From contig DKNF01000241.1 of NCBI GenBank assembly GCA_002470165.1, positions 1 through 5,937 of the forward strand: a stretch of 5,937 nucleotides of DNA, read 5' to 3'. Shown here in pieces: positions 1 to 5,937 of the stretch; within the stretch, counting starts at the first letter, position 1; each line of letters begins with the position of its first letter. The translations under genes were made by a program, and so were the position numbers. The DNA comes from Betaproteobacteria bacterium UBA7395 (GTDB taxonomy: Bacteria > Pseudomonadota > Gammaproteobacteria > Burkholderiales > Rhodocyclaceae). The notes under the pieces are model-generated. The model searched no databases. It was not told the origin of the DNA and saw nothing but the letters and a program-made list of their open reading frames with translations.

Positions 1-549
1 GGACGGCTCGACGAGACGCTGGTGCCGCGCCTGGCCATGCTGACGGCGCTGGCCTACGCGCTTGGGCTGATCATGCTGCCGCTGCCCGGCGGGACCTCCG
101 GGCATGCGCTCGGGGTGGCGGTGCTGGCGCTGGTGTTCAGTGTGCGCCTGGCGTTTCTCGCGTACAGCGGCGTGCTGCTGCTCCAGGCGCTGCTGTTCGG
201 CGCCGGCGGCATTACCGCGCTCGGCGTCAATGCGCTGGCCCTGGGCCTGGTCGGGGCGGTGGTGGCGGTTGCGCTGTATCGCTCGCTGGCGCGTTTCAAT
301 GAGGATGTCGCGGTGGTGGTGGCCGCTTTCGTTTCGCTGCAGATATCTGCCCTGATCGTTGCATTGGTACTCGGCCTGCAGCCGACCATTGCCCGGCGCG
401 ACGATGGCACGCCGCTGTTCTTCCCGCTCGGCCCGGAAATCACCGTGCCGGCCGTGCTCTTGCCGCATCTGCTGATCGGTGTCGGCGAGGCGGCGCTGAC
501 CCTGTTCGTCTGGCGCTTGGCGCGGCGCAAAGGCTGGGTCGCCGCATGA
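1..549 (+). CDS. cbiM: CbiM-type nickel/cobalt ECF transporter S component (5' partial)
   Basis: This is the substrate-capture membrane protein of a group I ECF importer, expected to take Ni2+ or Co2+ across the inner membrane. The reading frame is open from base 1, so 182 residues are visible and roughly 30-40 N-terminal ones are missing. The missing part includes the Met-His start that in this family forms the metal site. The GTG at 22 is an internal codon, not the start. Family hallmarks visible are PGGTSGHALG (visible residues 29-38), QALLFGAGGITALGVN in the middle, and PHLLIGVGEA near the C-terminus, within about five hydrophobic segments. The protein ends in a short basic tail (ARRKGWVAA), so there is no C-terminal CbiN-like or PDGLE fusion. 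The stop overlaps the next gene as ATGA. Family assignment is firm; metal specificity is not decided. Confidence 0.88.
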   Translation, partial: GRLDETLVPRLAMLTALAYALGLIMLPLPGGTSGHALGVAVLALVFSVRLAFLAYSGVLLLQALLFGAGGITALGVNALALGLVGAVVAVALYRSLARFNEDVAVVVAAFVSLQISALIVALVLGLQPTIARRDDGTPLFFPLGPEITVPAVLLPHLLIGVGEAALTLFVWRLARRKGWVAA

Positions 550-1100
550 ATCGCGCCCGCCTCTGGCTCGCCGGTTATGCCGGCGCCGTGCTGGCAATCA
601 GCTTCATCCATGTGCCGTCGTGGCTGGCGTTCGGGCTGCTGGCCGCGTTGCTGGCGGCGGGAGCGTCGCGCTGGTCGCTGCTGAAACGGGCGGTGCTCGC
701 CCTGCTGCTGTTCAACGCCAGCGTCAGCCTGGCCTATGCGCTGCTCGCCGCCTGGCGGGAGCAACCGGTGTGGGCGCCCTTGCTGTTGATCAATCTGCGG
801 GTGCTGTTGCTGGTTTATCTCGGGTTCTGGGTAGTCGAGCGGGTGCGCCTGCTCGATGCCCTGCGCGGTTGGCCTTCGTTGTCCATGGTGGCGACGCTGA
901 CGCTCGGTCAGGTGGTTGTTTACCGGCGCCTGCTCGACGATTTCCGGGCGGCGTTTCGCAGCCGCAATCCGTTGCCGCCAAAGCCGACAACCCTGCTCCG
1001 CCATGCCGGGGTGCAGGGTGGGGCCTTGATGGAAAAGGCTTTGCACGGCGCCGAACAATCGGCGCAGGCGATGCGCTCACGGGGGAGTTTCGATGGCTGA
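546..1100 (+). CDS. cbiQ: CbiQ/EcfT-type transmembrane coupling protein of the metal ECF transporter
   Basis: This is the membrane scaffold (T component) that transmits ATP hydrolysis from the ATPase to the CbiM-like subunit. The 184-residue protein is rich in Leu/Ala/Val, with hydrophobic stretches at about 8-40, 47-70 and 77-100. A cytoplasmic coupling region follows. The C-terminus has AMRSRG (175-180), which matches the Ala-x-Arg-x-Arg-Gly coupling motif of the family. An earlier AFRSRN (136-141) sits where the first coupling helix is expected, but Asn replaces Gly. The protein is shorter than usual CbiQ proteins (about 220-270 residues) and stops right after the motif. The start overlaps the cbiM stop (ATGA) with only a weak AAAGG at 529-533, so translational coupling is likely. 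Identity rests on the motif, topology and position between cbiM and cbiO; overall sequence resemblance is weak. Confidence 0.8.
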   Translation: MNRARLWLAGYAGAVLAISFIHVPSWLAFGLLAALLAAGASRWSLLKRAVLALLLFNASVSLAYALLAAWREQPVWAPLLLINLRVLLLVYLGFWVVERVRLLDALRGWPSLSMVATLTLGQVVVYRRLLDDFRAAFRSRNPLPPKPTTLLRHAGVQGGALMEKALHGAEQSAQAMRSRGSFDG

Positions 1101-1887
1101 GCCGTTGCTGGAATTTAATGGGGTCGCCTACGCTTGGCCTGACGGCCGGTCGGTCTTCGCCGATCTGAGTTTCCGTATCGAAGCCGGTGAGAAGGTGGTG
1201 CTGCTCGGACCGAACGGGGCCGGCAAGTCGACGCTGCTGCGACTGGTCAACGGACTGCTGCAACCGACACAGGGCACGATTGCCTGGCAGGGGCGCATGC
1301 TGACCAAGGAGCTGCTGAGGCAACGCGATTTTGCCCGCCGTTTCCGTCAGGACAACGTGCTCTTGTTCCAGCACCCGGAGGCGATGCTGTTCAATCCGAC
1401 GGTGCGCGAGGAAATTGCCTACGGGCCCCGGCAACTCGGCCTGCCCGATGGCGATCAGCGGGTGGCACGCTGGGCCGCCGAGCTGGGCCTGTCGGCCTTG
1501 CTTGACGAGGCGCCGTTCGCCCTCTCCGGCGGCCAGAAGCAGAAAGTCGCGCTGGCCTGCCTGCTGGCGCTCGATCCTTCCTTCCTGGCGCTCGACGAGC
1601 CGAGTGCATCGCTCGATCCGGCGACGGTCGGCTGGTTGATCGATACCTTGCTTGAATCGGGACGCACCGTGCTGGTCAGTACGCACAACCTCAGTCTGGC
1701 GGCCGAGCTGGGCGAGCGTGCGCTGATCCTGAATGGCGAAGGCCGCCTCTGTTACGACGGGCCGCTCACCGCTGCGCTGCAGGACCTTGAACTGCTGCAG
1801 GCGGCCGGACTGGCGCATCGTCACCGGCATCGGCACGGGGGGCAGGCGCATGCCCATCTGCACGTACACGACTGGGAGTCGTCCTGA
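1093..1887 (+). CDS. cbiO: CbiO-type ECF transporter ATPase with histidine-rich C-terminal tail
   Basis: This is the cytoplasmic ATP-hydrolysing subunit that powers the metal importer encoded just upstream. It is a 264-residue protein with a complete ABC ATPase core: Walker A GPNGAGKST (39-47), Q-loop Gln93 in LLFQHPEAMLF, signature LSGGQ (144-148), Walker B LALDEP (165-170) with catalytic Glu169, a SLDP D-loop (173-176) and switch His198 in STH. One ATPase gene is present, so the enzyme probably works as a homodimer, as CbiO does. Residues 242-259 form a tail with eight histidines (242, 244, 246, 248, 253, 255, 257, 259) that is separate from the ABC fold and likely binds or buffers metal. 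The start overlaps the cbiQ stop by 8 bases and has a good ribosome site, GGGGGAG at 1081-1087, five bases upstream. It could equally be named nikO if the substrate is nickel. Confidence 0.9.
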   Translation: MAEPLLEFNGVAYAWPDGRSVFADLSFRIEAGEKVVLLGPNGAGKSTLLRLVNGLLQPTQGTIAWQGRMLTKELLRQRDFARRFRQDNVLLFQHPEAMLFNPTVREEIAYGPRQLGLPDGDQRVARWAAELGLSALLDEAPFALSGGQKQKVALACLLALDPSFLALDEPSASLDPATVGWLIDTLLESGRTVLVSTHNLSLAAELGERALILNGEGRLCYDGPLTAALQDLELLQAAGLAHRHRHRHGGQAHAHLHVHDWESS

Positions 1888-1900
1888 GTTTTGCTGACGA

Positions 1901-1914
1901 GTGGAAAAATCCAC
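1901..1914. repeat. Perfect 5-bp inverted repeat between cbiO and maeB
   Basis: GTGGA and TCCAC flank an AAAA loop, 13 bases after the cbiO stop. No T-run follows, so it does not look like an intrinsic terminator. It overlaps the proposed -35 box of the maeB promoter, so it could instead be a small operator. The repeat itself is plain in the sequence; its function is unknown, and an arm this short could arise by chance. Confidence 0.35.
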
Positions 1915-1930
1915 CGGTCTAAGCAATAAT
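1902..1930 (+). promoter_or_regulatory. Candidate sigma-70 promoter for maeB
   Basis: TGGAAA (1902-1907, four of six matches to TTGACA) and AATAAT (1925-1930, five of six to TATAAT) are separated by 17 bases. They lie in a locally AT-rich stretch that stands out from the GC-rich surroundings. Transcription would start near 1937 and leave a leader of about 70 bases before the GTG of maeB. A second possible -10, CATAAT at 1932-1937, has no good -35 partner. This is inferred from sequence only. Confidence 0.38.
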
Positions 1931-1997
1931 TCATAATTACGAAACCCGTGCGGTGTTTTTTGGAGTAACCTGCAGGGTTTTCCCTAACACGTTTGCC

Positions 1998-2003
1998 GAG
2001 GAA
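1998..2003 (+). promoter_or_regulatory. Ribosome binding site of maeB, supporting a GTG start
   Basis: GAGGAA ends five bases before the GTG at 2009. An in-frame TAA at 1985-1987 closes the frame upstream, with no ATG, GTG or TTG between it and 2009. The next in-frame ATG is at residue 91, inside the conserved catalytic domain. The GTG is therefore essentially the only reasonable start. Confidence 0.8.
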
Positions 2004-2008
2004 TTTCC

Positions 2009-4285
2009 GTGGAAAAGGATTTGCGCGAAGCCGCACTGGAATATCACCGCTGGCCCACCCCGGGCAAGATTTCTGTCCGCCCGACCAAGGGCCTGACCAA
2101 CCAGCGCGATCTGGCGCTGGCCTACTCGCCGGGTGTCGCTGCCGCCTGTGACGCCATCGTCGAGGACGAATCGACCGCCGCGCTGTACACCTCGCGCGCC
2201 AACCTGGTCGGCGTCGTCACCAACGGCACCGCCGTGCTCGGTCTGGGCAACATCGGCCCGCTGGCCTCGAAGCCGGTCATGGAAGGCAAGGGCTGTCTGT
2301 TCAAGAAGTTTGCCGGTATCGACGTGTTCGACATCGAGCTGGCCGAGAACGACCCGGACAAGCTGATCGACATGATCGCCGCGCTCGAGCCGACGCTCGG
2401 CGGCATCAACCTCGAGGACATCAAGGCGCCGGAGTGCTTCTACATCGAGCAGAAGCTGAAGGAGCGGATGAACATCCCCGTCTTCCACGACGACCAGCAC
2501 GGCACCGCGATCATTTCCGGCGCCGCCATGCTCAACGGCCTCAAGGTGGTCGGCAAGAAGATCGAAGAGATCAAGGTGGTGGTTTCCGGCGCTGGCGCCG
2601 CTGCTATCTCCTGCGTGAACCTGTGGTGTGATCTTGGCGTCAAGCGCGAGAACATCACCATCTGCGACTCCAAGGGCGTCATCTACGTCGGCCGTCCGGG
2701 CGGCATGGACGAAACCAAGGCCCGTTACGCCCAGGAAACCGACAAGCGCACGCTGGCTGATGCCATGGTCGGTGCCGACGTCTTCCTCGGTCTGTCGGCG
2801 GCCGGTGTGGTCAACCAGGACATGGTCAAGAGCATGGCCGAGAAGCCGATGGTCTTCGCGCTGGCCAACCCGACGCCGGAAATCATGCCGGAACTGGTCA
2901 AGGAAGTCCGCCCGGAGGCGATCATCGCCACCGGCCGTTCCGACTATGTTAACCAGGTCAACAACGTCCTCTGCTTCCCCTTCATCTTCCGCGGTGCGCT
3001 CGACGTCGGCGCCACCCGCATCACCGAAGAAATGAAGATGGCCTCGGTGCGCGCCATCGCCGAACTGGCCGAAGCCGAAGTCACCGACGAAGTGGCCATG
3101 GCCTACCCCGGCCACGACCTGACCTTCGGCCCGGAATACCTGATTCCCAAGCCATTTGACCCGCGCCTGATCGTCAAGATTGCGCCGGCCGTCGCCCAGG
3201 CCGCCATCGATTCCGGTGTCGCCACCCGCCCGATCACCGACTGGGCCGCTTATCGTGCCAAGCTGTCGGAATTCGTCTATCACACCGGCGTCGGCATGCG
3301 CGCCATCTTCCAGGCCGCACGGCAGGCCCAGGGCAAGCGCATCATCTACGCCGAGGGCGAAGATGAGCGCGTGTTGCGTGCTGTTCAAGTGGTGATCGAG
3401 GAAAAATTCGCCCGTCCGATCCTGATCGGTCGCCCCGACATCATTGCGCTGCGCCTCGAGAAGGCCAATCTGCGGATCAAGCCGGGTGTCGATTTCGACG
3501 TCGTCAATCCGGAATCCGACGAGCGTTACCGTGAATGCTGGACCGCCTATCACAAGCTGATGGTGCGTCGTGGCGTCACCCCGGCGATCGCCAAGGAAAC
3601 CCTGCGCCGCAAGCCGACGGTGATCGGTGCCATGCTGCTCAAGCTCGGCTACGCCGACGGCCTGATCTGCGGCATGACCGGCCAGTACAGCCACCACCTC
3701 GGCGTGATCAGCCAGGTCATCGGCAAGCGCACCGGCGTCAATACGCTGGCAGCGATGAATTACCTGATGCTGCCGGGCCGTTCGCTGTTCATCTGCGATA
3801 CCCACGTCAACGAAAATCCGACAGCCGAGGAAATCGCCGAGATGACGCTGATGGCCGCCGAGCAGGTCAAGCGCTTCGGCAGCCACCCGAAGGCGGCACT
3901 GCTGTCGCACTCCAACTTCGGCTCCGGTAACTCGGAATCGGCGCGCAAGATGAGCGTTGCCGCCGGACTGGTGTCGGCGATGTCGGCCGGCGAGCTCGAG
4001 GTCGACGGCGAAATGCACGGCGATTCGGCACTGAGCGAAGACGTCCGCCGCGAGGCCAACCCGGATTCGCCGCTCAAGGGCGAGGCCAACCTGCTGGTGA
4101 TGCCGAACATCGACGCCGCCAACATCTCCTACAACCTGTTGAAGATGACCGCCGGCGAAGGCGTGACCATCGGCCCCATCCTGCTCGGCGCAGCCCGTCC
4201 AGTGCATGTGCTGACCTCGACGGCAACCGTTCGCCGCCTGGTCAACATGACGGCGCTGGCCGTCGTCGAATCGATGGAGCGCTGA
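2009..4285 (+). CDS. maeB: NADP-dependent malic enzyme, MaeB type, with phosphotransacetylase-like domain
   Basis: This cytoplasmic enzyme oxidatively decarboxylates malate to pyruvate and CO2, making NADPH and linking the TCA cycle to pyruvate and acetyl-CoA. The 758-residue length fits the two-domain MaeB class. Residues 1 to about 425 are the malic enzyme part: YSPGVA (39-44) with the likely catalytic Tyr39, Lys94 in MEGKG, metal-binding NLEDI (134-138, Glu136/Asp137), FHDDQHGTA (159-167), the Rossmann motif SGAGAAA (193-199) and NPTPE (287-291). Residues about 428-758 resemble phosphotransacetylase (AEGED at 448-452, SNFGSG at 635-640). In studied MaeB proteins this domain is not an active transferase but mediates oligomerisation and acetyl-CoA inhibition. 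NADP rather than NAD preference is taken from the family. The gene is probably monocistronic, with its own promoter region and a terminator 22 bases after the stop. Its codon use is strongly GCC/ATC/AAG-biased, more than in the cbi genes, which suggests high expression. Confidence 0.96.
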   Translation: MEKDLREAALEYHRWPTPGKISVRPTKGLTNQRDLALAYSPGVAAACDAIVEDESTAALYTSRANLVGVVTNGTAVLGLGNIGPLASKPVMEGKGCLFKKFAGIDVFDIELAENDPDKLIDMIAALEPTLGGINLEDIKAPECFYIEQKLKERMNIPVFHDDQHGTAIISGAAMLNGLKVVGKKIEEIKVVVSGAGAAAISCVNLWCDLGVKRENITICDSKGVIYVGRPGGMDETKARYAQETDKRTLADAMVGADVFLGLSAAGVVNQDMVKSMAEKPMVFALANPTPEIMPELVKEVRPEAIIATGRSDYVNQVNNVLCFPFIFRGALDVGATRITEEMKMASVRAIAELAEAEVTDEVAMAYPGHDLTFGPEYLIPKPFDPRLIVKIAPAVAQAAIDSGVATRPITDWAAYRAKLSEFVYHTGVGMRAIFQAARQAQGKRIIYAEGEDERVLRAVQVVIEEKFARPILIGRPDIIALRLEKANLRIKPGVDFDVVNPESDERYRECWTAYHKLMVRRGVTPAIAKETLRRKPTVIGAMLLKLGYADGLICGMTGQYSHHLGVISQVIGKRTGVNTLAAMNYLMLPGRSLFICDTHVNENPTAEEIAEMTLMAAEQVKRFGSHPKAALLSHSNFGSGNSESARKMSVAAGLVSAMSAGELEVDGEMHGDSALSEDVRREANPDSPLKGEANLLVMPNIDAANISYNLLKMTAGEGVTIGPILLGAARPVHVLTSTATVRRLVNMTALAVVESMER

Positions 4286-4307
4286 GCCTTTTCTGGCCCA
4301 GCCAAGC

Positions 4308-4335
4308 AAAAGCCCCGCTCAGGCGGGGCTTTTTT
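4308..4335. terminator. Bidirectional intrinsic terminator between maeB and sco
   Basis: AAAAGCCCCGC (4308-4318) pairs perfectly with GCGGGGCTTTT (4323-4333) around a TCAG loop. On the plus strand the stem ends in a run of six T (4330-4335), giving a strong rho-independent terminator for maeB. On the minus strand the A-run at 4308-4311 becomes four T, a weaker but usable terminator for the sco transcript. The T-run reaches the last base of the sco stop codon, so the two convergent genes share one compact 49-base gap. Confidence 0.92.
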
Positions 4336-4922
4336 CATTTCCCTTCCAGCAGTTGTAGCAGGTCGGTGACGATGGGCTCGATCGGGGCGTTTTCCGGAAT
4401 CGCCAGGCGCAGCTGCCCCTTCGGGTCGATCAGGTAGGCGCCGGCGCTGTGGTCGATGACGTAGCCCATGCCGCCTTCCACTTCCTTCTTGCTGTAAATC
4501 ACCTTGAACTGGCCGGCAACTTCGGCGATCTGCTGCTCGGTGCCGGAGAGGCCGAGGAAGGCTGGGTTGAACCATTTGACGTAGGTATCGGTGCGCTCGG
4601 GGGTGTCGCGTTCCGGGTCGACCGAGATGAACACCAGTTGCAGGCGCTCGGCATCCTTGCTGCGCAGGTTGCGGATCAGGCTGGCGTACTTGCGCAGGCT
4701 GCCCGGGCAGATGTCCGGGCAACTGGTGTAGCCGAAGAAGACCAGCACGGCCTTGCCATGAAAGTCCTGCAGGCTGCGCGCCTGGCCGGTGCCGTCGAAC
4801 AGCGTGCCGGCCGGGAAGATGTTGCCTGCCGACAAGTCGGTGTGGCTGAAGCGTGGCGTATCACTGCCGCAGGCGGTGAGGGCGGCTGCGGCGAGCAGGC
4901 CGATGAAGGTGCGTCGTTTCAT
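4335..4922 (-). CDS. sco1: Sco1/SenC family copper chaperone / thiol-redox lipoprotein
   Basis: This thioredoxin-fold protein acts on the periplasmic face of the inner membrane. Family members deliver copper to the CuA centre of cytochrome oxidase or reduce its cysteines. The 195-residue sequence has the Cys-x3-Cys copper/redox pair, Cys68 and Cys72 in GYTSCPDICPG, and the partner His158 in DHSAGAYLID. SVDPERDTP (100-108) is another family block. The N-terminus (MKRR, a hydrophobic Leu/Ala run, then LTAC at 15-18) is a lipoprotein signal with Cys18 as the lipidated residue. RRTFI (3-7) also resembles a twin-arginine motif. The start codon overlaps the upstream mpl stop as ATGA; GGAAAG lies about nine bases upstream. 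No oxidase genes are in the window, so its client enzyme is unknown. Family assignment is firm, the exact role less so. Confidence 0.92.
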   Translation of the reverse strand: MKRRTFIGLLAAAALTACGSDTPRFSHTDLSAGNIFPAGTLFDGTGQARSLQDFHGKAVLVFFGYTSCPDICPGSLRKYASLIRNLRSKDAERLQLVFISVDPERDTPERTDTYVKWFNPAFLGLSGTEQQIAEVAGQFKVIYSKKEVEGGMGYVIDHSAGAYLIDPKGQLRLAIPENAPIEPIVTDLLQLLEGK

Positions 4923-5937
4923 GAGGATAGGCTTTCCAGCAGTTTGTCGTGAATGCCGCCGAAACCGCCGTTGCTCATGACGAGCACGTGGTCGCCGGGG
5001 CGTGCGGCGGCAGCGATGGCGCTGACCAGGGTGTCGAGTTGATCGTGAACGCTCGCACGCTCTCCCATCGGGGCGAGCGCGGCGCTGGCATCCCAGCCCA
5101 GGTTGCCAGCGTAACAGAAGGCGGCGTCGACTTCGCGCAGGCTGTCGGGCAGTTGGGATTTCATGGTACCCAGCTTCATGGTGTTGGAGCGCGGCTCGAG
5201 CACGGCCAGGATGCGCGCAGTGCCGACCTTGCGGCGCAGTCCGGCAACGGTGGTGGCGATGGCTGTCGGGTGGTGGGCGAAATCGTCGTAAACGGTGATG
5301 CCCCGGACCACGCCGCGAACCTCCATGCGGCGTTTGACGTTGCCGAAGCGGCCGAGTGCTTCCAGGCCCTTGGCGAACGGCACGCCGACATGGCGCGCGG
5401 CGAGCAGCGCGGCGCAGGCGTTGGCGCGATTGTGCTCGCCGGTCAGTTGCCAGGCGGTACGGCCAATCTCGCCATCGCGGCCGAGCAGGATCAGTTCGCC
5501 GTCGGCGTCGTTACCGGTTGTGCGGTAGCCCTGGCTGTCGTTGAAACGTTCGACCGGTGTCCAGCAGCCGCGCGCCAGTACGCGTTCCAGGCTGGCTTCG
5601 GCGGCGTTGGCAACGATCAGCCCGGATTGCGGCAGGGTGCGCACCAGGTGATGAAATTGGGTTTCGATGGCGGCAAGATCGGCGAAGATGTCTGCGTGAT
5701 CGTATTCCAGGTTATTCAGGATGGCGGTCCGGGGGCGGTAGTGGATGAATTTCGACCGCTTGTCGCAGAAAGCGGTGTCGTATTCATCGGCCTCGATGAC
5801 GAAGAACGGGGTGTCGCCAAGGCGGGCCGAGACGCCGAAGTTCAGCGGCACGCCGCCGATCAGGAAGCCCGGGCTCATGCCGGCGTCCTCGAGAATCCAG
5901 GCCAGCATCGCGCTGGTCGTCGTCTTGCCGTGGGTGC
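4919..5937 (-). CDS. mpl: UDP-N-acetylmuramate:L-alanyl-gamma-D-glutamyl-meso-diaminopimelate ligase (5' partial)
   Basis: Mpl is a cytoplasmic, ATP-dependent Mur-family ligase. It joins recycled murein tripeptide to UDP-MurNAc and so feeds peptidoglycan recycling. The frame is open to the window edge. The first visible residues, THGKTTTSAM, are the P-loop, cut after its leading Gly, so about 115-120 N-terminal residues (the UDP-binding domain) lie outside. The ATG at 5908 is internal. Numbering from that Met, diagnostic blocks are GFLIGGVPLNFG (14-25), EADEYD (39-44), DKRSKF (49-54), NNLEYDHADIF (65-75), the Mur-family GEHNRANA (157-164), YDDFAHHPTAI (207-217) and EPRSNTMKLG (238-247). The DDFAHHPTA and EADEYD blocks separate Mpl from MurC. 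Cys48 stands where I recall Phe in the AFFDKRSKF block. The stop overlaps the sco start by four bases, indicating one leftward transcript. Confidence 0.95.
   Translation of the reverse strand, partial: THGKTTTSAMLAWILEDAGMSPGFLIGGVPLNFGVSARLGDTPFFVIEADEYDTAFCDKRSKFIHYRPRTAILNNLEYDHADIFADLAAIETQFHHLVRTLPQSGLIVANAAEASLERVLARGCWTPVERFNDSQGYRTTGNDADGELILLGRDGEIGRTAWQLTGEHNRANACAALLAARHVGVPFAKGLEALGRFGNVKRRMEVRGVVRGITVYDDFAHHPTAIATTVAGLRRKVGTARILAVLEPRSNTMKLGTMKSQLPDSLREVDAAFCYAGNLGWDASAALAPMGERASVHDQLDTLVSAIAAAARPGDHVLVMSNGGFGGIHDKLLESLSS

Noticed and set aside
620..1168. Plus-strand open frame of 182 codons overlapping cbiQ
   Set aside because: It is an alternative frame of the cbiQ region, rich in Ala/Gly/Arg, with no recognisable motif. 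It runs into cbiO out of frame.
54..1926. Long minus-strand open frames (54-1058 and 790-1926) opposite the cbi genes
   Set aside because: Their products are Arg/Gln/Pro-rich composition artefacts without motifs, while the plus-strand frames carry clear transporter and ATPase motifs and overlap in normal operon fashion.
1901..1930. Hairpin after cbiO as a rho-independent terminator
   Set aside because: The stem has only five pairs with no T-run after it, so it is unlikely to end transcription; partial read-through into maeB cannot be excluded.
1937..4309. A 790-codon open frame on the minus strand covering all of maeB
   Set aside because: Its codons are exactly in register with the maeB codons on the other strand. 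Stops there would need TTA, CTA or TCA in maeB, which this GC-rich, biased gene avoids. The translated product is Asp/His/Gln/Gly-rich and resembles no family, whereas maeB is unmistakable.
4449..4952. Plus-strand open frame of 167 codons opposite sco
   Set aside because: The minus-strand frame encodes a complete Sco protein with Cys-x3-Cys and the conserved His; the plus frame is its antisense shadow.
1..5937. Search for mobile elements, tRNA/rRNA, CRISPR arrays, toxin-antitoxin or phage-defence genes
   Set aside because: The window is almost filled by six recognisable genes. The two gaps of 121 and 49 bases hold no repeat arrays, transposon ends or structured RNA gene that I can identify.

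Overview
The window is a GC-rich, tightly packed stretch of Gram-negative chromosome. The best guess from gene content and protein wording is a betaproteobacterium, possibly of the Rhodocyclales (Dechloromonas/Azonexus-like). That placement is inference from memory of these families and was not tested. Supporting signs are a peptidoglycan-recycling ligase (Mpl), which implies an outer-membrane cell wall with meso-diaminopimelate, a two-domain MaeB malic enzyme, and a Sco-type copper protein made as a lipoprotein.

Left part, 1-1887, plus strand: three overlapping genes encode a group I energy-coupling-factor (ECF) importer for nickel or cobalt. They are a CbiM-type substrate-binding membrane protein (5' end outside the window), a short CbiQ/EcfT-type transmembrane coupling protein, and a CbiO-type ATPase whose C-terminal tail carries eight histidines. 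Overlaps of 4 and 8 bases indicate one translationally coupled transcript. No CbiN or NikN gene is present between them. Whether the metal is Ni2+ or Co2+ cannot be decided here, because any riboswitch or NikR site would lie upstream.

Middle, 1888-4334: a 121-base gap holds a plausible promoter, a small perfect hairpin and competing inverted repeats. It is followed by maeB (2009-4285, GTG start), which converts malate to pyruvate with NADP+ and carries a phosphotransacetylase-like regulatory domain. The 49-base gap after maeB holds a strong hairpin terminator that can serve both strands.

Right part, 4335-5937, minus strand: mpl (5' end outside the window, cut inside its ATP-binding P-loop) overlaps by ATGA with a gene for a Sco1/SenC copper chaperone or thiol-redox lipoprotein. 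The two are probably co-transcribed leftwards and converge on maeB. Their pairing has no obvious functional logic.

Overall this looks like ordinary core-genome territory plus one metal-uptake operon. I see no mobile element, tRNA, rRNA, CRISPR or toxin-antitoxin module, and no convincing undescribed system. The points most worth a second look are the histidine-rich ATPase tail with its minimal three-gene transporter, the mpl-sco coupling, and the maeB leader.
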